DNA of 5,600 bases from NCBI GenBank assembly GCA_022706175.1, contig JAKJDB010000209.1, positions 1-5,600 on the forward strand, given 5' to 3'. Source of the stretch: Candidatus Zhuqueibacterota bacterium. GTDB taxonomy: Bacteria; KSB1; UBA2214. Position numbers and translations under genes: made by a program. Shown here in pieces: positions 5,475-5,600 of this stretch; position 1 is the first letter of the stretch, and every line of letters begins with the position of its first letter. The notes beneath the pieces were generated by a model that saw only the letters and a list, made by a program, of their open reading frames with translations, had not been told where the DNA came from and made no database searches.

Positions 5475-5600
5475 ATGAGGAAAATCTCGAAAAAGCTGCT
5501 TGTGACGTTTGTTGCAAGTCTGCTGTGCGTCGTTTTATTTGGATCTCCGGCTTTTGCCGCTTTGGGCAAAGTTTCGGGAACGGTGACGGATGCCTCTACC
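5475..5600 (+). CDS. N-terminus of an exported protein with a carboxypeptidase-regulatory-like domain
   Basis: The first 42 residues are visible and the gene continues past the right edge. Residues 1-28 form a classical signal peptide: basic MRKISKK, a hydrophobic core from L8 to about F22, and an A-F-A cleavage site near residue 28. The mature protein opens with GKVSGTVTDAST, the first strand and turn of a carboxypeptidase-regulatory-like (CarboxypepD_reg) beta-sandwich. In Bacteroidota and related phyla this opening is typical of TonB-dependent outer-membrane receptors and of large secreted surface proteins. The sequence does not say which. The gene follows a terminator and its own long leader, so it is probably a separate transcription unit. 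Confidence 0.85.
   Translation, partial: MRKISKKLLVTFVASLLCVVLFGSPAFAALGKVSGTVTDAST

Noticed and set aside
5092..5517. A 141-codon frame on the - strand across the intergenic region
   Set aside because: It runs antisense through the terminator, the structured leader and the signal peptide of the gene at 5475. Its composition is low-complexity and shows no recognisable domain.

Overview
The window looks like part of a chromosome from a Gram-negative-type bacterium, possibly an uncultivated lineage near the FCB group (KSB1/Calditrichota-like). The evidence is a moderately GC-rich coding region, two exported proteins (an M64-family metallopeptidase and a protein opening with a carboxypeptidase-regulatory-like repeat), and an unusual glycogen-synthase-like enzyme. 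The taxonomic guess rests on gene flavour only and is weak. No tRNA, rRNA, CRISPR array or mobile element was seen.

Layout: (1) positions 1-440, the C-terminal end of an unrecognised, probably beta-sandwich protein on the + strand. (2) 567-2021 on the - strand, a secreted peptidase of family M64, convergent with gene 1. (3) 2022-2208, a divergent promoter region with a candidate promoter on each strand and a 12-bp direct repeat, one copy at each promoter. (4) 2209-3972 and 3972-5009 on the + strand, a GT5-like glucosyltransferase and a PfkB-family kinase joined by a one-base TGATG stop/start overlap, so probably co-translated. (5) 5010-5474, an AT-rich non-coding stretch. It holds a good intrinsic terminator (5214-5250), a candidate promoter and a possible 23-codon ORF before it, and a potentially structured 5' leader after it. 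(6) 5475 to the window end, the start of an exported protein.

The GT-kinase pair suggests storage or compatible-solute carbohydrate metabolism. The transferase has the main GT5 landmarks but differs at several active-site-adjacent motifs, so donor and product cannot be assumed to be ADP-glucose and glycogen. The M64 peptidase is exported and has no evident functional link to the pair beyond the shared divergent intergenic region. The most interesting non-coding signals are the compact candidate unit at 5070-5250 and the leader at 5334-5470, whose complementary segments could form mutually exclusive helices ending at the ribosome binding site of the last gene.
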